64,000 nucleotides of DNA from Auanema rhodensis. Its lineage: Eukaryota > Nematoda > Chromadorea > Rhabditida > Rhabditidae. A program made the position numbers and the translations under genes. This document shows positions 8,283 through 19,660 of this stretch, piece by piece. The notes under the pieces were generated by a model. The model was not told where the DNA came from. It ran no database searches and worked only from the letters and a program-made list of their open reading frames with translations. The stretch spans positions 10,984,131-11,048,130 of the forward strand of contig OZ059894.1 in NCBI GenBank assembly GCA_964057225.1. The letters run 5' to 3'. How positions within the stretch are numbered: the first letter of the stretch is position 1; every line of letters starts with the position of its first letter.

Positions 8283-9459
8283 ACAGTAAAAAGTCCAATC
8301 AAGAGAGAAATTTTTTCAACACATAGTTGTTTTTTTTTTAAATATCATTGTTTTTCCTCATAACTCGGTTTAAACTCGTTCTAACCCGTTGAAATACGTC
8401 TAGAAAGTCTTTATAACATGCATATGTATGATAGAACTTCATATTTATTGTAATAGAAAATTTTATTTTCAGACGTCTTGGTTAACAATGATATGTTTTA
8501 CCCCCTTATAATTTTTATCATAATGTTCCTTATACGGAACGCTCAATGAAACTTGCTTCCAGAAAAATTTCTTTCTATTTTTTCTTCATATGTACGTAGA
8601 TACTATAGAGAACTATGATAGAAAACTTTAACATTCACGAAATCATCATTTCTCATTACGCTACGGAGGTTTAAAAAGCTGTGTTTTACCTTATAATAGA
8701 CCGGAAAACCCTTGTGTTAAAACTGGACCGTTTTTACACATATAAAAATGTCCCGTATTCGGGACCCTAATGTAACTTTTGATTCCCTATATTTTTTTTC
8801 ATGAAATTTACAATCTACTGTAGAAAGAAGAATTATTTTTATAAAAACTGTAAATTTTTGAAAAATGAAAACAAAACGAAAACAAAAACAACTTTTTTTT
8901 GAACATTTTCTCACACAAGGGTCCCCCCTTACCTACTTTTTTTCTCATTACTCGTTTCAACCTCATCCGATCACTCTGCAAACATGTTTAATCGTTCTAA
9001 CTTGTTGAAATACGTCTTAAAAGTCTAAACAACATGCATATGCATAATAGAAACCACCCGAATAGGCCCCCACGCACTAAACGAGATATATACATTACCA
9101 GTATAGTAATAGAACACATATTGAAGATTAATTCGATAAGAACAATTTATTGACGTAGAGAATGTTTGTTCCGAAAAACTACAATATTAAACTATAAAAG
9201 TAACAAAAGCGTAGAGGCAGCAAAGACATGAATAAACATAAATGTAAATACAGAATTACCAGGTAGTACATAAGTATGACAAAAAATTATAAGAAAGCCA
9301 TGAAAATAGAAGGTTTGTGAACAAATGAGAGGTACATCTTTGATCGTATAGTCATTTCTAAACCGTTCGTATGCTGCAGCATCGTCATAAGCGTCACTCA
9401 AGTTGAATTTCCATGTGTACTACACGATTTTCATTCTTATTGTTACATTCTTTCCCTGA

Positions 9460-9648
9460 GGGAATGGGCCGTTCCCGCCAGCAGTGCAAGAGCGGGTCGA
9501 CCCGTGAGGTGGAGCTAGCAAGCCAGCATCTACCTCAAGTCTCAAAAATCGGTTAACCTTATTGTGAACCAATGGAACACATATCGAAGGTTAATTCGAT
9601 AAGAACGATTACTACACTTTGATCTTAGCCAAAAGGCCGAGAAGCGAT
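9460..9648 (-). ncRNA. U2: U2 snRNA, unit 2
   Basis: Complete 189-nt consensus copy. Confidence 0.95.
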
Positions 9649-10089
9649 ACAGCATAGCCATGAGTATCAAAGACATCAAGCAAATGTATCGTACTTGTTA
9701 CGAGTGCACTCTCTCAGTTGAATATAAAAGTGTGGTTTGACAATCTTGACTGTACAGGTCATAAATGGCTCATATAAACTGTGGATTTACTCAACTTTTG
9801 GACTTATTTTTTTCTTATTCGAAGCGCTGCACTTTTTTCTATTCTTTTTATTCAAATACTTGTATATAGTTTTATATGTACGGTTGCAAAGTTTCCGAAT
9901 ATTTTATATATTTTTATACAATAATTAGGAGAAGGTTAATACAATGAAATCTCCCAACTTTACAGTGTTTGTATTGCTTACAGTATCTAGAACAACCACT
10001 CTTGTAATATTAGAGCACATATCAATCAACAACTTTTTCTAGTTATCAAAGCTTTTTTATTTCTTCAAGATATTTCAAATAAAATATAA

Positions 10090-10209
10090 AAGCTTACGAC
10101 ACCCGGGATTCCCAAGCCGTCTCCGATCCAAGTACTAACCGGGCCCAACGTTGCTTGACTTGCCAGATCGGACGGGATGGCGTACTTTCAACGTGGTATG
10201 GTCGTAAGC
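10090..10209 (-). rRNA. 5S: 5S rRNA, unit 2 copy a
   Basis: Consensus 120-nt body with a-type flank. Confidence 0.97.
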
Positions 10210-10449
10210 AATGTTATATTCTTCATTATCAGTTATATCACTCTAAATCTTGTTGTTAATAGTTAGGACCACAAAGAAAACAACAGGAACAGTAACAAAT
10301 GAAATGCCCAAACTTTACAGTGTTCGAGTTATTTACAGTATCTAAGACTACCTCTGTCGTGTTATTAGAGCAAACATTCGATTAACAACAACTTTTTTTT
10401 AGTTATCAAAGCTTTTTTATTTCTTCAAAAAATTTCAAATAAAATATAA

Positions 10450-10569
10450 AAGCTTACGACACCCGGGATTCCCAAGCCGTCTCCGATCCAAGTACTAACC
10501 TGGCCCAACGTTGCTTGACTTGCCAGATCGGACGGGATGGCGTACTTTCAACGTGGTATGGTCGTAAGC
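10450..10569 (-). rRNA. 5S: 5S rRNA, unit 2 copy b
   Basis: Carries C69A, as in units 1, 3 and 6. Confidence 0.97.
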
Positions 10570-10711
10570 AATGTCATATTCTTCATTATCAGTTATATCA
10601 CTCTAAATCTTGTTGTTAATAGATACGACCACAAAGAAAACAACAGGAACAGTAACAATAACAAAAAAAATTTTTTTTTCACCTATGTGTCTAAAGGTTA
10701 GCCATGTATCC

Positions 10712-10747
<36 letters not shown>

Positions 10748-11924
10748 ACAGTAAAAAGTCCAATCAAGAGAGAAATTTTTTCAACACATAGTTGTTTTTT
10801 TTTTAAATATCATTGTTTTTCCTCATAACTCGGTTTAAACTCGTTCTAACCCGTTGAAATACGTCTAGAAAGTCTTTATAACATGCATATGTATGATAGA
10901 ACTTCATATTTATTGTAATAGAAAATTTTATTTTCAGACGTCTTGGTTAACAATGATATGTTTTACCCCGTTATAATTTTTATCATAATGTTCCTTATAC
11001 GGAACGCTCAATGAAACTTGCTTCCAGAAAAATTTCTTTCTATTTTTTCTTCATATGTACGTAGATACTATAGAGAACTATGATAGAAAACTTTAACATT
11101 CACGAAATCATCATTTCTCATTACGCTACGGAGGTTTAAAAAGCTGTGTTTTACCTTATAATAGACCGGAAAACCCTTGTGTTAAAACTGGACCGTTTTT
11201 ACACATATAAAAATGTCCCGTATTCGGGACCCTAATGTAACTTTTGATTCCCTATATTTTTTTTCATGAAATTTACAATCTACTGTAGAAAGAAGAATTA
11301 TTTTTATAAAAACTGTAAATTTTTGAAAAATGAAAACAAAACGAAAACAAAAACAACTTTTTTTTGAACATTTTCTCACACAAGGGTCCCCCCTTACCTA
11401 CTTTTTTTCTCATTACTCGTTTCAACCTCATCCGATCACTCTGCAAACATGTTTAATCGTTCTAACTTGTTGAAATACGTCTTAAAAGTCTAAACAACAT
11501 GCATATGCATAATAGAAACCACCCGAATAGGCCCCCACGCACTAAACGAGATATATACATTACCAGTATAGTAATAGAACACATATTGAAGATTAATTCG
11601 ATAAGAACAATTTATTGACGTAGAGAATGTTTGTTCCGAAAAACTACAATATTAAACTATAAAAGTAACAAAAGCGTAGAGGCAGCAAAGACATGAATAA
11701 ACATAAATGTAAATACAGAATTACCAGGTAGTACATAAGTATGACAAAAAATTATAAGAAAGCCATGAAAATAGAAGGTTTGTGAACAAATGAGAGGTAC
11801 ATCTTTGATCGTATAGTCATTTCTAAACCGTTCGTATGCTGCAGCATCGTCATAAGCGTCACTCAAGTTGAATTTCCATGTGTACTACACGATTTTCATT
11901 CTTATTGTTACATTCTTTCCCTGA

Positions 11925-12113
11925 GGGAATGGGCCGTTCCCGCCAGCAGTGCAAGAGCGGGTCGACCCGTGAGGTGGAGCTAGCAAGCCAGCATCTACCT
12001 CAAGTCTCAAAAATCGGTTAACCTTATTGTGAACCAATGGAACACATATCGAAGGTTAATTCGATAAGAACGATTACTACACTTTGATCTTAGCCAAAAG
12101 GCCGAGAAGCGAT
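11925..12113 (-). ncRNA. U2: U2 snRNA, unit 3
   Basis: Complete consensus copy. Confidence 0.95.
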
Positions 12114-12554
12114 ACAGCATAGCCATGAGTATCAAAGACATCAAGCAAATGTATCGTACTTGTTACGAGTGCACTCTCTCAGTTGAATATAAAAGTGTGG
12201 TTTGACAATCTTGACTGTACAGGTCATAAATGGCTCATATAAACTGTGGATTTACTCAACTTTTGGACTTATTTTTTTCTTATTCGAAGCGCTGCACTTT
12301 TTTCTATTCTTTTTATTCAAATACTTGTATATAGTTTTATATGTACGGTTGCAAAGTTTCCGAATATTTTATATATTTTTATACAATAATTAGGAGAAGG
12401 TTAATACAATGAAATCTCCCAACTTTACAGTGTTTGTATTGCTTACAGTATCTAGAACAACCACTCTTGTAATATTAGAGCACATATCAATCAACAACTT
12501 TTTCTAGTTATCAAAGCTTTTTTATTTCTTCAAGATATTTCAAATAAAATATAA

Positions 12555-12674
12555 AAGCTTACGACACCCGGGATTCCCAAGCCGTCTCCGATCCAAGTAC
12601 TAACCGGGCCCAACGTTGCTTGACTTGCCAGATCGGACGGGATGGCGTACTTTCAACGTGGTATGGTCGTAAGC
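12555..12674 (-). rRNA. 5S: 5S rRNA, unit 3 copy a
   Basis: Consensus body. Confidence 0.97.
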
Positions 12675-12914
12675 AATGTTATATTCTTCATTATCAGTTA
12701 TATCACTCTAAATCTTGTTGTTAATAGTTAGGACCACAAAGAAAACAACAGGAACAGTAACAAATGAAATGCCCAAACTTTACAGTGTTCGAGTTATTTA
12801 CAGTATCTAAGACTACCTCTGTCGTGTTATTAGAGCAAACATTCGATTAACAACAACTTTTTTTTAGTTATCAAAGCTTTTTTATTTCTTCAAAAAATTT
12901 CAAATAAAATATAA

Positions 12915-13034
12915 AAGCTTACGACACCCGGGATTCCCAAGCCGTCTCCGATCCAAGTACTAACCTGGCCCAACGTTGCTTGACTTGCCAGATCGGACGG
13001 GATGGCGTACTTTCAACGTGGTATGGTCGTAAGC
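12915..13034 (-). rRNA. 5S: 5S rRNA, unit 3 copy b
   Basis: C69A variant. Confidence 0.97.
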
Positions 13035-13176
13035 AATGTCATATTCTTCATTATCAGTTATATCACTCTAAATCTTGTTGTTAATAGATACGACCACAAA
13101 GAAAACAACAGGAACAGTAACAATAACAAAAAAAATTTTTTTTTCACCTATGTGTCTAAAGGTTAGCCATGTATCC

Positions 13177-13214
<38 letters not shown>

Positions 13215-14391
13215 ACAGTAAAAAGTCCAATCAAGAGAGAAATTTTTTCAACACATAGTTGTTTTTTTTTTAAATATCATTGTTTTTCCTCATAACTCGG
13301 TTTAAACTCGTTCTAACCCGTTGAAATACGTCTAGAAAGTCTTTATAACATGCATATGTATGATAGAACTTCATATTTATTGTAATAGAAAATTTTATTT
13401 TCAGACGTCTTGGTTAACAATGATATGTTTTACCCCGTTATAATTTTTATCATAATGTTCCTTATACGGAACGCTCAATGAAACTTGCTTCCAGAAAAAT
13501 TTCTTTCTATTTTTTCTTCATATGTACGTAGATACTATAGAGAACTATGATAGAAAACTTTAACATTCACGAAATCATCATTTCTCATTACGCTACGGAG
13601 GTTTAAAAAGCTGTGTTTTACCTTATAATAGACCGGAAAACCCTTGTGTTAAAACTGGACCGTTTTTACACATATAAAAATGTCCCGTATTCGGGACCCT
13701 AATGTAACTTTTGATTCCCTATATTTTTTTTCATGAAATTTACAATCTACTGTAGAAAGAAGAATTATTTTTATAAAAACTGTAAATTTTTGAAAAATGA
13801 AAACAAAACGAAAACAAAAACAACTTTTTTTTGAACATTTTCTCACACAAGGGTCCCCCCTTACCTACTTTTTTTCTCATTACTCGTTTCAACCTCATCC
13901 GATCACTCTGCAAACATGTTTAATCGTTCTAACTTGTTGAAATACGTCTTAAAAGTCTAAACAACATGCATATGCATAATAGAAACCACCCGAATAGGCC
14001 CCCACGCACTAAACGAGATATATACATTACCAGTATAGTAATAGAACACATATTGAAGATTAATTCGATAAGAACAATTTATTGACGTAGAGAATGTTTG
14101 TTCCGAAAAACTACAATATTAAACTATAAAAGTAACAAAAGCGTAGAGGCAGCAAAGACATGAATAAACATAAATGTAAATACAGAATTACCAGGTAGTA
14201 CATAAGTATGACAAAAAATTATAAGAAAGCCATGAAAATAGAAGGTTTGTGAACAAATGAGAGGTACATCTTTGATCGTATAGTCATTTCTAAACCGTTC
14301 GTATGCTGCAGCATCGTCATAAGCGTCACTCAAGTTGAATTTCCATGTGTACTACACGATTTTCATTCTTATTGTTACATTCTTTCCCTGA

Positions 14392-14580
14392 GGGAATGGG
14401 CCGTTCCCGCCAGCAGTGCAAGAGCGGGTCGACCCGTGAGGTGGAGCTAGCAAGCCAGCATCTACCTCAAGTCTCAAAAATCGGTTAACCTTATTGTGAA
14501 CCAATGGAACACATATCGAAGGTTAATTCGATAAGAACGATTACTACACTTTGATCTTAGCCAAAAGGCCGAGAAGCGAT
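14392..14580 (-). ncRNA. U2: U2 snRNA, unit 4
   Basis: Complete consensus copy; upstream flank switches to the CTCTCATTTG form. Confidence 0.95.
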
Positions 14581-15021
14581 ACAGCATAGCCATGAGTATC
14601 AAAGACATCAAGCAAATGTATCGTACTTGTTACGAGTGCACTCTCTCATTTGAATATAAAAGTGTGGTTTGACAATCTTGACTGTACAGGTCATAAATGG
14701 CTCATATAAACTGTGGATTTACTCAACTTTTGGACTTATTTTTTTCTTATTCGAAGCGCTGCACTTTTTTCTATTCTTTTTATTCAAATACTTGTATATA
14801 GTTTTATATGTACGGTTGCAAAGTTTCCGAATATTTTATATATTTTTATACAATAACTAGGAGAAGGTTAATACAATGAAATCTCCCAACTTTACAGTGT
14901 TTGTATTGCTTACAGTATCTAGAACAACCACTCTTGTAATATTAGAGCACATATCAATCAACAACTTTTTCTAGTTATCAAAGCTTTTTTATTTCTTCAA
15001 GATATTTCAAATAAAATATAA

Positions 15022-15141
15022 AAGCTTACGACACCCGGGATTCCCAAGCCGTCTCCGATCCAAGTACTAACCGGGCCCAACGTTGCTTGACTTGCCAGAT
15101 CGGACGGGATGGCGTACTTTCAACGTGGTATGGTCGTAAGC
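15022..15141 (-). rRNA. 5S: 5S rRNA, unit 4 copy a
   Basis: Consensus body. Confidence 0.97.
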
Positions 15142-15381
15142 AATGTTATATTCTTCATTATCAGTTATATCACTCTAAATCTTGTTGTTAATAGTTAGGA
15201 CCACAAAGAAAACAACAGGAACAGTAACAAATGAAATGCCCAAACTTTACAGTGTTCGAGTTATTTACAGTATCTAAGACTACCTCTGTCGTGTTATTAG
15301 AGCAAACATTCGATTAACAACAACTTTTTTTTAGTTATCAAAGCTTTTTTATTTCTTCAAAAAATTTCAAATAAAATATAA

Positions 15382-15501
15382 AAGCTTACGACACCCGGGA
15401 TTCCCAAGCCGTCTCCGATCCAAGTACTAACCGGCCCCAACGTTGCTTGACTTGCCAGATCGGACGGGATGGCGTACTTTCAACGTGGTATGGTCGTAAG
15501 C
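15382..15501 (-). rRNA. 5S: 5S rRNA, unit 4 copy b
   Basis: C67G variant (GGGGCCGG at nt 64-71), shared only with unit 7 copy b. Confidence 0.97.
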
Positions 15502-15643
15502 AATGTCATATTCTTCATTATCAGTTATATCACTCTAAATCTTGTTGTTAATAGATACGACCACAAAGAAAACAACAGGAACAGTAACAATAACAAAAAA
15601 AATTTTTTTTTCACCTATGTGTCTAAAGGTTAGCCATGTATCC

Positions 15644-15687
<44 letters not shown>

Positions 15688-16864
15688 ACAGTAAAAAGTC
15701 CAATCAAGAGAGAAATTTTTTCAACACATAGTTGTTTTTTTTTTAAATATCATTGTTTTTCCTCATAACTCGGTTTAAACTCGTTCTAACCCGTTGAAAT
15801 ACGTCTAGAAAGTCTTTATAACATGCATATGTATGATAGAACTTCATATTTATTGTAATAGAAAATTTTATTTTCAGACGTCTTGGTTAACAATGATATG
15901 TTTTACCCCCTTATAATTTTTATCATAATGTTCCTTATACGGAACGCTCAATGAAACTTGCTTCCAGAAAAATTTCTTTCTATTTTTTCTTCATATGTAC
16001 GTAGATACTATAGAGAACTATGATAGAAAACTTTAACATTCACGAAATCATCATTTCTCATTACGCTACGGAGGTTTAAAAAGCTGTGTTTTACCTTATA
16101 ATAGACCGGAAAACCCTTGTGTTAAAACTGGACCGTTTTTACACATATAAAAATGTCCCGTATTCGGGACCCTAATGTAACTTTTGATTCCCTATATTTT
16201 TTTTCATGAAATTTACAATCTACTGTAGAAAGAAGAATTATTTTTATAAAAACTGTAAATTTTTGAAAAATGAAAACAAAACGAAAACAAAAACAACTTT
16301 TTTTTGAACATTTTCTCACACAAGGGTCCCCCCTTACCTACTTTTTTTCTCATTACTCGTTTCAACCTCATCCGATCACTCTGCAAACATGTTTAATCGT
16401 TCTAACTTGTTGAAATACGTCTTAAAAGTCTAAACAACATGCATATGCATAATAGAAACCACCCGAATAGGCCCCCACGCACTAAACGAGATATATACAT
16501 TACCAGTATAGTAATAGAACACATATTGAAGATTAATTCGATAAGAACAATTTATTGACGTAGAGAATGTTTGTTCCGAAAAACTACAATATTAAACTAT
16601 AAAAGTAACAAAAGCGTAGAGGCAGCAAAGACATGAATAAACATAAATGTAAATACAGAATTACCAGGTAGTACATAAGTATGACAAAAAATTATAAGAA
16701 AGCCATGAAAATAGAAGGTTTGTGAACAAATGAGAGGTACATCTTTGATCGTATAGTCATTTCTAAACCGTTCGTATGCTGCAGCATCGTCATAAGCGTC
16801 ACTCAAGTTGAATTTCCATGTGTACTACACGATTTTCATTCTTATTGTTACATTCTTTCCCTGA

Positions 16865-17016
16865 GGGAATGGGCCGTTCCCGCCAGCAGTGCAAGAGCGG
16901 GTCGACCCGTGAGGTGGAGCTAGCAAGCCAGCATCTACCTCAAGTCTCAAAAATCGGTTAACCTTATTGTGAACCAATGGAACACATATCGAAGGTTAAT
17001 TCGATAAGAACGATTA
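16865..17016 (-). pseudogene. U2: U2 snRNA 3' part (nt 38-189), split by Utopia copy 1
   Basis: Identical to the intact genes up to the insertion point inside GTAGTA. The 5' 37 nt and promoter side are absent from this unit, so no functional U2 can be made from it. Confidence 0.95.
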
Positions 17017-19660
17017 ATGGTTTATTGAATAACTAATGTTATGATACAATAACTAACCAATAAGAAAGAGCCCAGAACCGGGGAGACGGTCTTACCAGTA
17101 CAACTTCAAACAGCAAGTGATTAAAAAGTACATAATAAGACAGATTACCAACAGGGGCTAAAACAACTCAAGAGTCGGGGGAGTGGGTTAAAAAAGTAAT
17201 GAATAACAAAAAAAAAAAAATGAATACTAAAGCAGAACAATGAAAATTAAATATCAAGTACCGCTATGATCAGACAATTTGAGTGCCTACGGCAATGGTG
17301 TTAAAAATAAACAACAAAATACATGTACCAATGAAGGTCAGAAAGAAAGAAAAAAAGACAAAAATAAGTAATACAAAAAGTAAATACATTACAATCGAAT
17401 CACAAACAAGTCAATGGATAATTTCTTCTTCATACTGGCTTACACCAGAAACATGTTCCACGTAGATATTCCTGGCCCACTTGATGGTATCGGCGACGAC
17501 GAGCTTCTCCATTAGCCGGTTGTAGTGGCTGCTGATCTTGAGTGATCGAAGGGCTTGTCCGTTGAGCGGGTCCATAGTTCCAAGCATTCCTACGACATAC
17601 GCTTCTACACTAGTCTTATAACCAAGACATTGGTATTGGCTGGCTATGTCAGCATATTTCCTCTCCTTTATCATACGCGCGGCTATCATGGCTTGTCGGC
17701 GGTTTTCATAGCTCACTGTAACATCAACGATACTATAGTGTTTTGCGTCATGATTGACCACTACTATGTCAGGTCGGAGTGTACTATTAATGCCAGGAAG
17801 AGGCTGGTTAGTGTAAACTTCTCCGTTTTTAGGCTCTGGCAGTGCTTTGATAAGACGGTCCACGATGTTGTTGTGGCGGAGTTGGATTGCTCTCGTGTGA
17901 GAGTGGCAGTGTCCAAGAACATGTGCAGCAGTTTCGTTGGAGTAACTACACCTGCGGCACTGTTTGTTTCCTTCTCCGTGTCTTCTACAGCCATTGAGCT
18001 GGAGAGTATTGAGTCGAGCCTTGTGGATGAATCGCCAATCAGCAAACCGTATGAAATCTCCCTTCGCCATAAAGTGATTGGACGCTTTGTTGAGCATTGT
18101 GACATCAAAGACTTTCCCTTGATCCGGTTTTTGAAGAAGGATCCGAAGGTCTTTCAGCCATAATGCACGTCGCAGGCTTCTGTGGCATAGTGAAGGTGTT
18201 AACAGTTGGTTGTTTAGATTGAGTTCTAAACCACTTTCGAGGCATGTCCAGTTAGCGTTGATGAGTTTCTTGAGTTGACGCATTGCTACTCTTACTCTAG
18301 TCCAGATGGAGGAAACATCAGATGTTTCGGTGTCGAAAATGCCATCAACGGAACCGTTGTAATATGCAGCTGTCTCATCGTTACTGGCTTGACGTTTAAT
18401 CCTTTTTGATGCTACTTTTTTTGAGTCTTGATGCGCAATATCAGCTACTACAAGATCAGATGACTTCAAAAGTTGGTAGGCATGAGTGACTTCACAGACG
18501 TCTGACAGGTGTTGGAGTCGAGAGAGACCAAGTCCGCCGTAGTTAGTTGGCAGGTAGATTGGTTCAGCACTGGCGTTTGGAGGATAGTGCATCCATCTAC
18601 GGGCACAACGTTTGAGTTCTTTGTCAAAGGCGACTAGTTTACTCTTTGGGACGTGGCCATTCGTCATATGAAAATTAAGGCAGGGCATCAGGAAGGTGCG
18701 TACTGCGTCAGCTTTCTGCCATTCAGCAAGTAAGGATTTGTCAATTTTTTCCAAGTGTTGACTCATAATATTCACTGTTGGAACCGCAGACTTATGTAAA
18801 TGCATTCCAGTAGGGATTCCCAGGTGGGAGTAGCTGTCAAATTTGCTAAGAGCGGGTAGAGAGCAGCTCTGAAGCATGTATGAAGCTGTTGATATTTTCC
18901 CTTTGTCGATCGTCAAAGTGGCGCATTTCGCTGGTTTGAAGGTTAAGCCTGTGAAATTAGCCGCATTTGATGCTGCGTCCAACATTTTCTGTAGATCTTC
19001 TGATGATGAGGAGACCAGGGCAAGGTCATCGGCGTACGCTAGCACAGCGATGTTGTGGTTGTGTAGCTTATAGCCTGTAGAAGTTTCCAAGATGGTTTTA
19101 ATTAGAGGTTCAATGGCAAGGTTGAACAGGATTGGAGATAGTGGGGATCCTTGTAACACACCTGCGTGAACTGGGATGGTCGAAGTGAGTCCGGATCCTG
19201 TCTGGATTCTTGTAGAGGCATCTGTGTATAGAGCTCGTACTCGGGATATTGAGGCTTCAGCCATTCCTGACCATCTTAGAACGTCTAGCAGAGTTTCGTG
19301 TGGCAGCGATCCAAAAGCGTTTGCGAGATCAAGCCAAGCAATTGCAATTTTCTCACGTTTACGTTTAGCGTCTGCAATGGTACTTTGCAACAAAAAGTTG
19401 TGTTCCATGCATCCAGCTTTGGCCACAAAGCCCTTTTGGGAGGGAGAAAGTCTTTTTTCTGCTCTTGCCCATGTTAGCAGTCGATGCGTAAGACAAGCTG
19501 AGTACGTCTTACCAATTGTGCACGAAAGTGCTATTGGTCGCCAGTTGTTAATGTCAGCTTTATCACCTTTCTTATGGATGAGGACGGTGGTCGACTCTTT
19601 CCAGGAAAAAGGGATGTGTCCTAGCTTGTGTACGGTGTTAAAAATCGCAAATAAAAATTA
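17017..19660 (-). mobile_element. U2-specific non-LTR retrotransposon, Utopia-like (NeSL clade), copy 1, 5'-truncated
   Basis: Oriented like U2 (minus). The 3' end joins U2 nt 38 with no poly(A); AATAAA lies about 10 nt before the 3' terminus. A 3' UTR of about 394 bp precedes the coding region. The 5' end is cut within the reverse transcriptase and runs into an A/T-only stretch (about 19658-19690) that leads into unit 6. Known: Utopia elements target U2 genes and use a restriction-like endonuclease. The lineage is inferred from target plus domain set; a tree was not built. Confidence 0.88.
17411..19657 (-). CDS. Reverse transcriptase / restriction-like endonuclease polyprotein, 5'-truncated (copy 1)
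   Basis: The frame is open from 19657; the first Met is at 19426, but upstream codons still encode RT (WKESTTVLIHKKGDKADINN at about 19540-19600), so the true N-terminus is lost, with any zinc-finger or Myb DNA-binding domain. Counted from the Met at 19426: RT motif LDLANAF (32-38), GVLQGSPLSPILFN (89-102), AYADD (130-134) with both catalytic Asp; then a thumb or linker; a CCHC finger C490-x2-C493-x8-H502-x4-C507; and the endonuclease core RPD (551-553) and D568 in IVDVTV, with KERKY following. This order (RT, CCHC, PD-D nuclease) is that of R2/NeSL-type elements. The remaining frame has no stop or frameshift, so truncation happened at insertion or soon after. Confidence 0.92.
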   Translation of the reverse strand, partial: FLFAIFNTVHKLGHIPFSWKESTTVLIHKKGDKADINNWRPIALSCTIGKTYSACLTHRLLTWARAEKRLSPSQKGFVAKAGCMEHNFLLQSTIADAKRKREKIAIAWLDLANAFGSLPHETLLDVLRWSGMAEASISRVRALYTDASTRIQTGSGLTSTIPVHAGVLQGSPLSPILFNLAIEPLIKTILETSTGYKLHNHNIAVLAYADDLALVSSSSEDLQKMLDAASNAANFTGLTFKPAKCATLTIDKGKISTASYMLQSCSLPALSKFDSYSHLGIPTGMHLHKSAVPTVNIMSQHLEKIDKSLLAEWQKADAVRTFLMPCLNFHMTNGHVPKSKLVAFDKELKRCARRWMHYPPNASAEPIYLPTNYGGLGLSRLQHLSDVCEVTHAYQLLKSSDLVVADIAHQDSKKVASKRIKRQASNDETAAYYNGSVDGIFDTETSDVSSIWTRVRVAMRQLKKLINANWTCLESGLELNLNNQLLTPSLCHRSLRRALWLKDLRILLQKPDQGKVFDVTMLNKASNHFMAKGDFIRFADWRFIHKARLNTLQLNGCRRHGEGNKQCRRCSYSNETAAHVLGHCHSHTRAIQLRHNNIVDRLIKALPEPKNGEVYTNQPLPGINSTLRPDIVVVNHDAKHYSIVDVTVSYENRRQAMIAARMIKERKYADIASQYQCLGYKTSVEAYVVGMLGTMDPLNGQALRSLKISSHYNRLMEKLVVADTIKWARNIYVEHVSGVSQYEEEIIH

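Larger units (their letters stand above)
5867..8339. repeat. Array unit 1 (2,473 bp)
   Basis: First complete unit: one U2 and two 5S genes. It shares with units 2 and 3 the CTCTCAGTTG variant upstream of U2; all later intact units have CTCTCATTTG. The 5S-b copy carries C69A. The TA tract is long (about 39 bp). Confidence 0.95.
8340..10804. repeat. Array unit 2 (2,465 bp)
   Basis: Complete unit lacking the extra 416 bp of the edge. Spacer has the common CCCCCTTATAAT form. TA tract about 31 bp. Confidence 0.95.
10805..13271. repeat. Array unit 3 (2,467 bp)
   Basis: Complete unit. The spacer has CCCCGTTATAAT instead of CCCCCTTATAAT, a change shared only with units 4 and 7. Confidence 0.95.
13272..15744. 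repeat. Array unit 4 (2,473 bp)
   Basis: Complete unit, sister of unit 7: both have CCCCGTTATAAT in the spacer, CAATAACTAGG after U2 (CAATAATTAGG elsewhere) and 5S-b C67G. It directly precedes a Utopia-bearing unit, as unit 7 does. Confidence 0.95.

Noticed and set aside
17555..18163. 202-codon plus-strand ORF opposite the Utopia polyprotein (also at 26412 and 40206)
   Set aside because: It is the antisense shadow of the endonuclease region and starts at a non-ATG codon in copy 1. The minus frame carries all recognised motifs.
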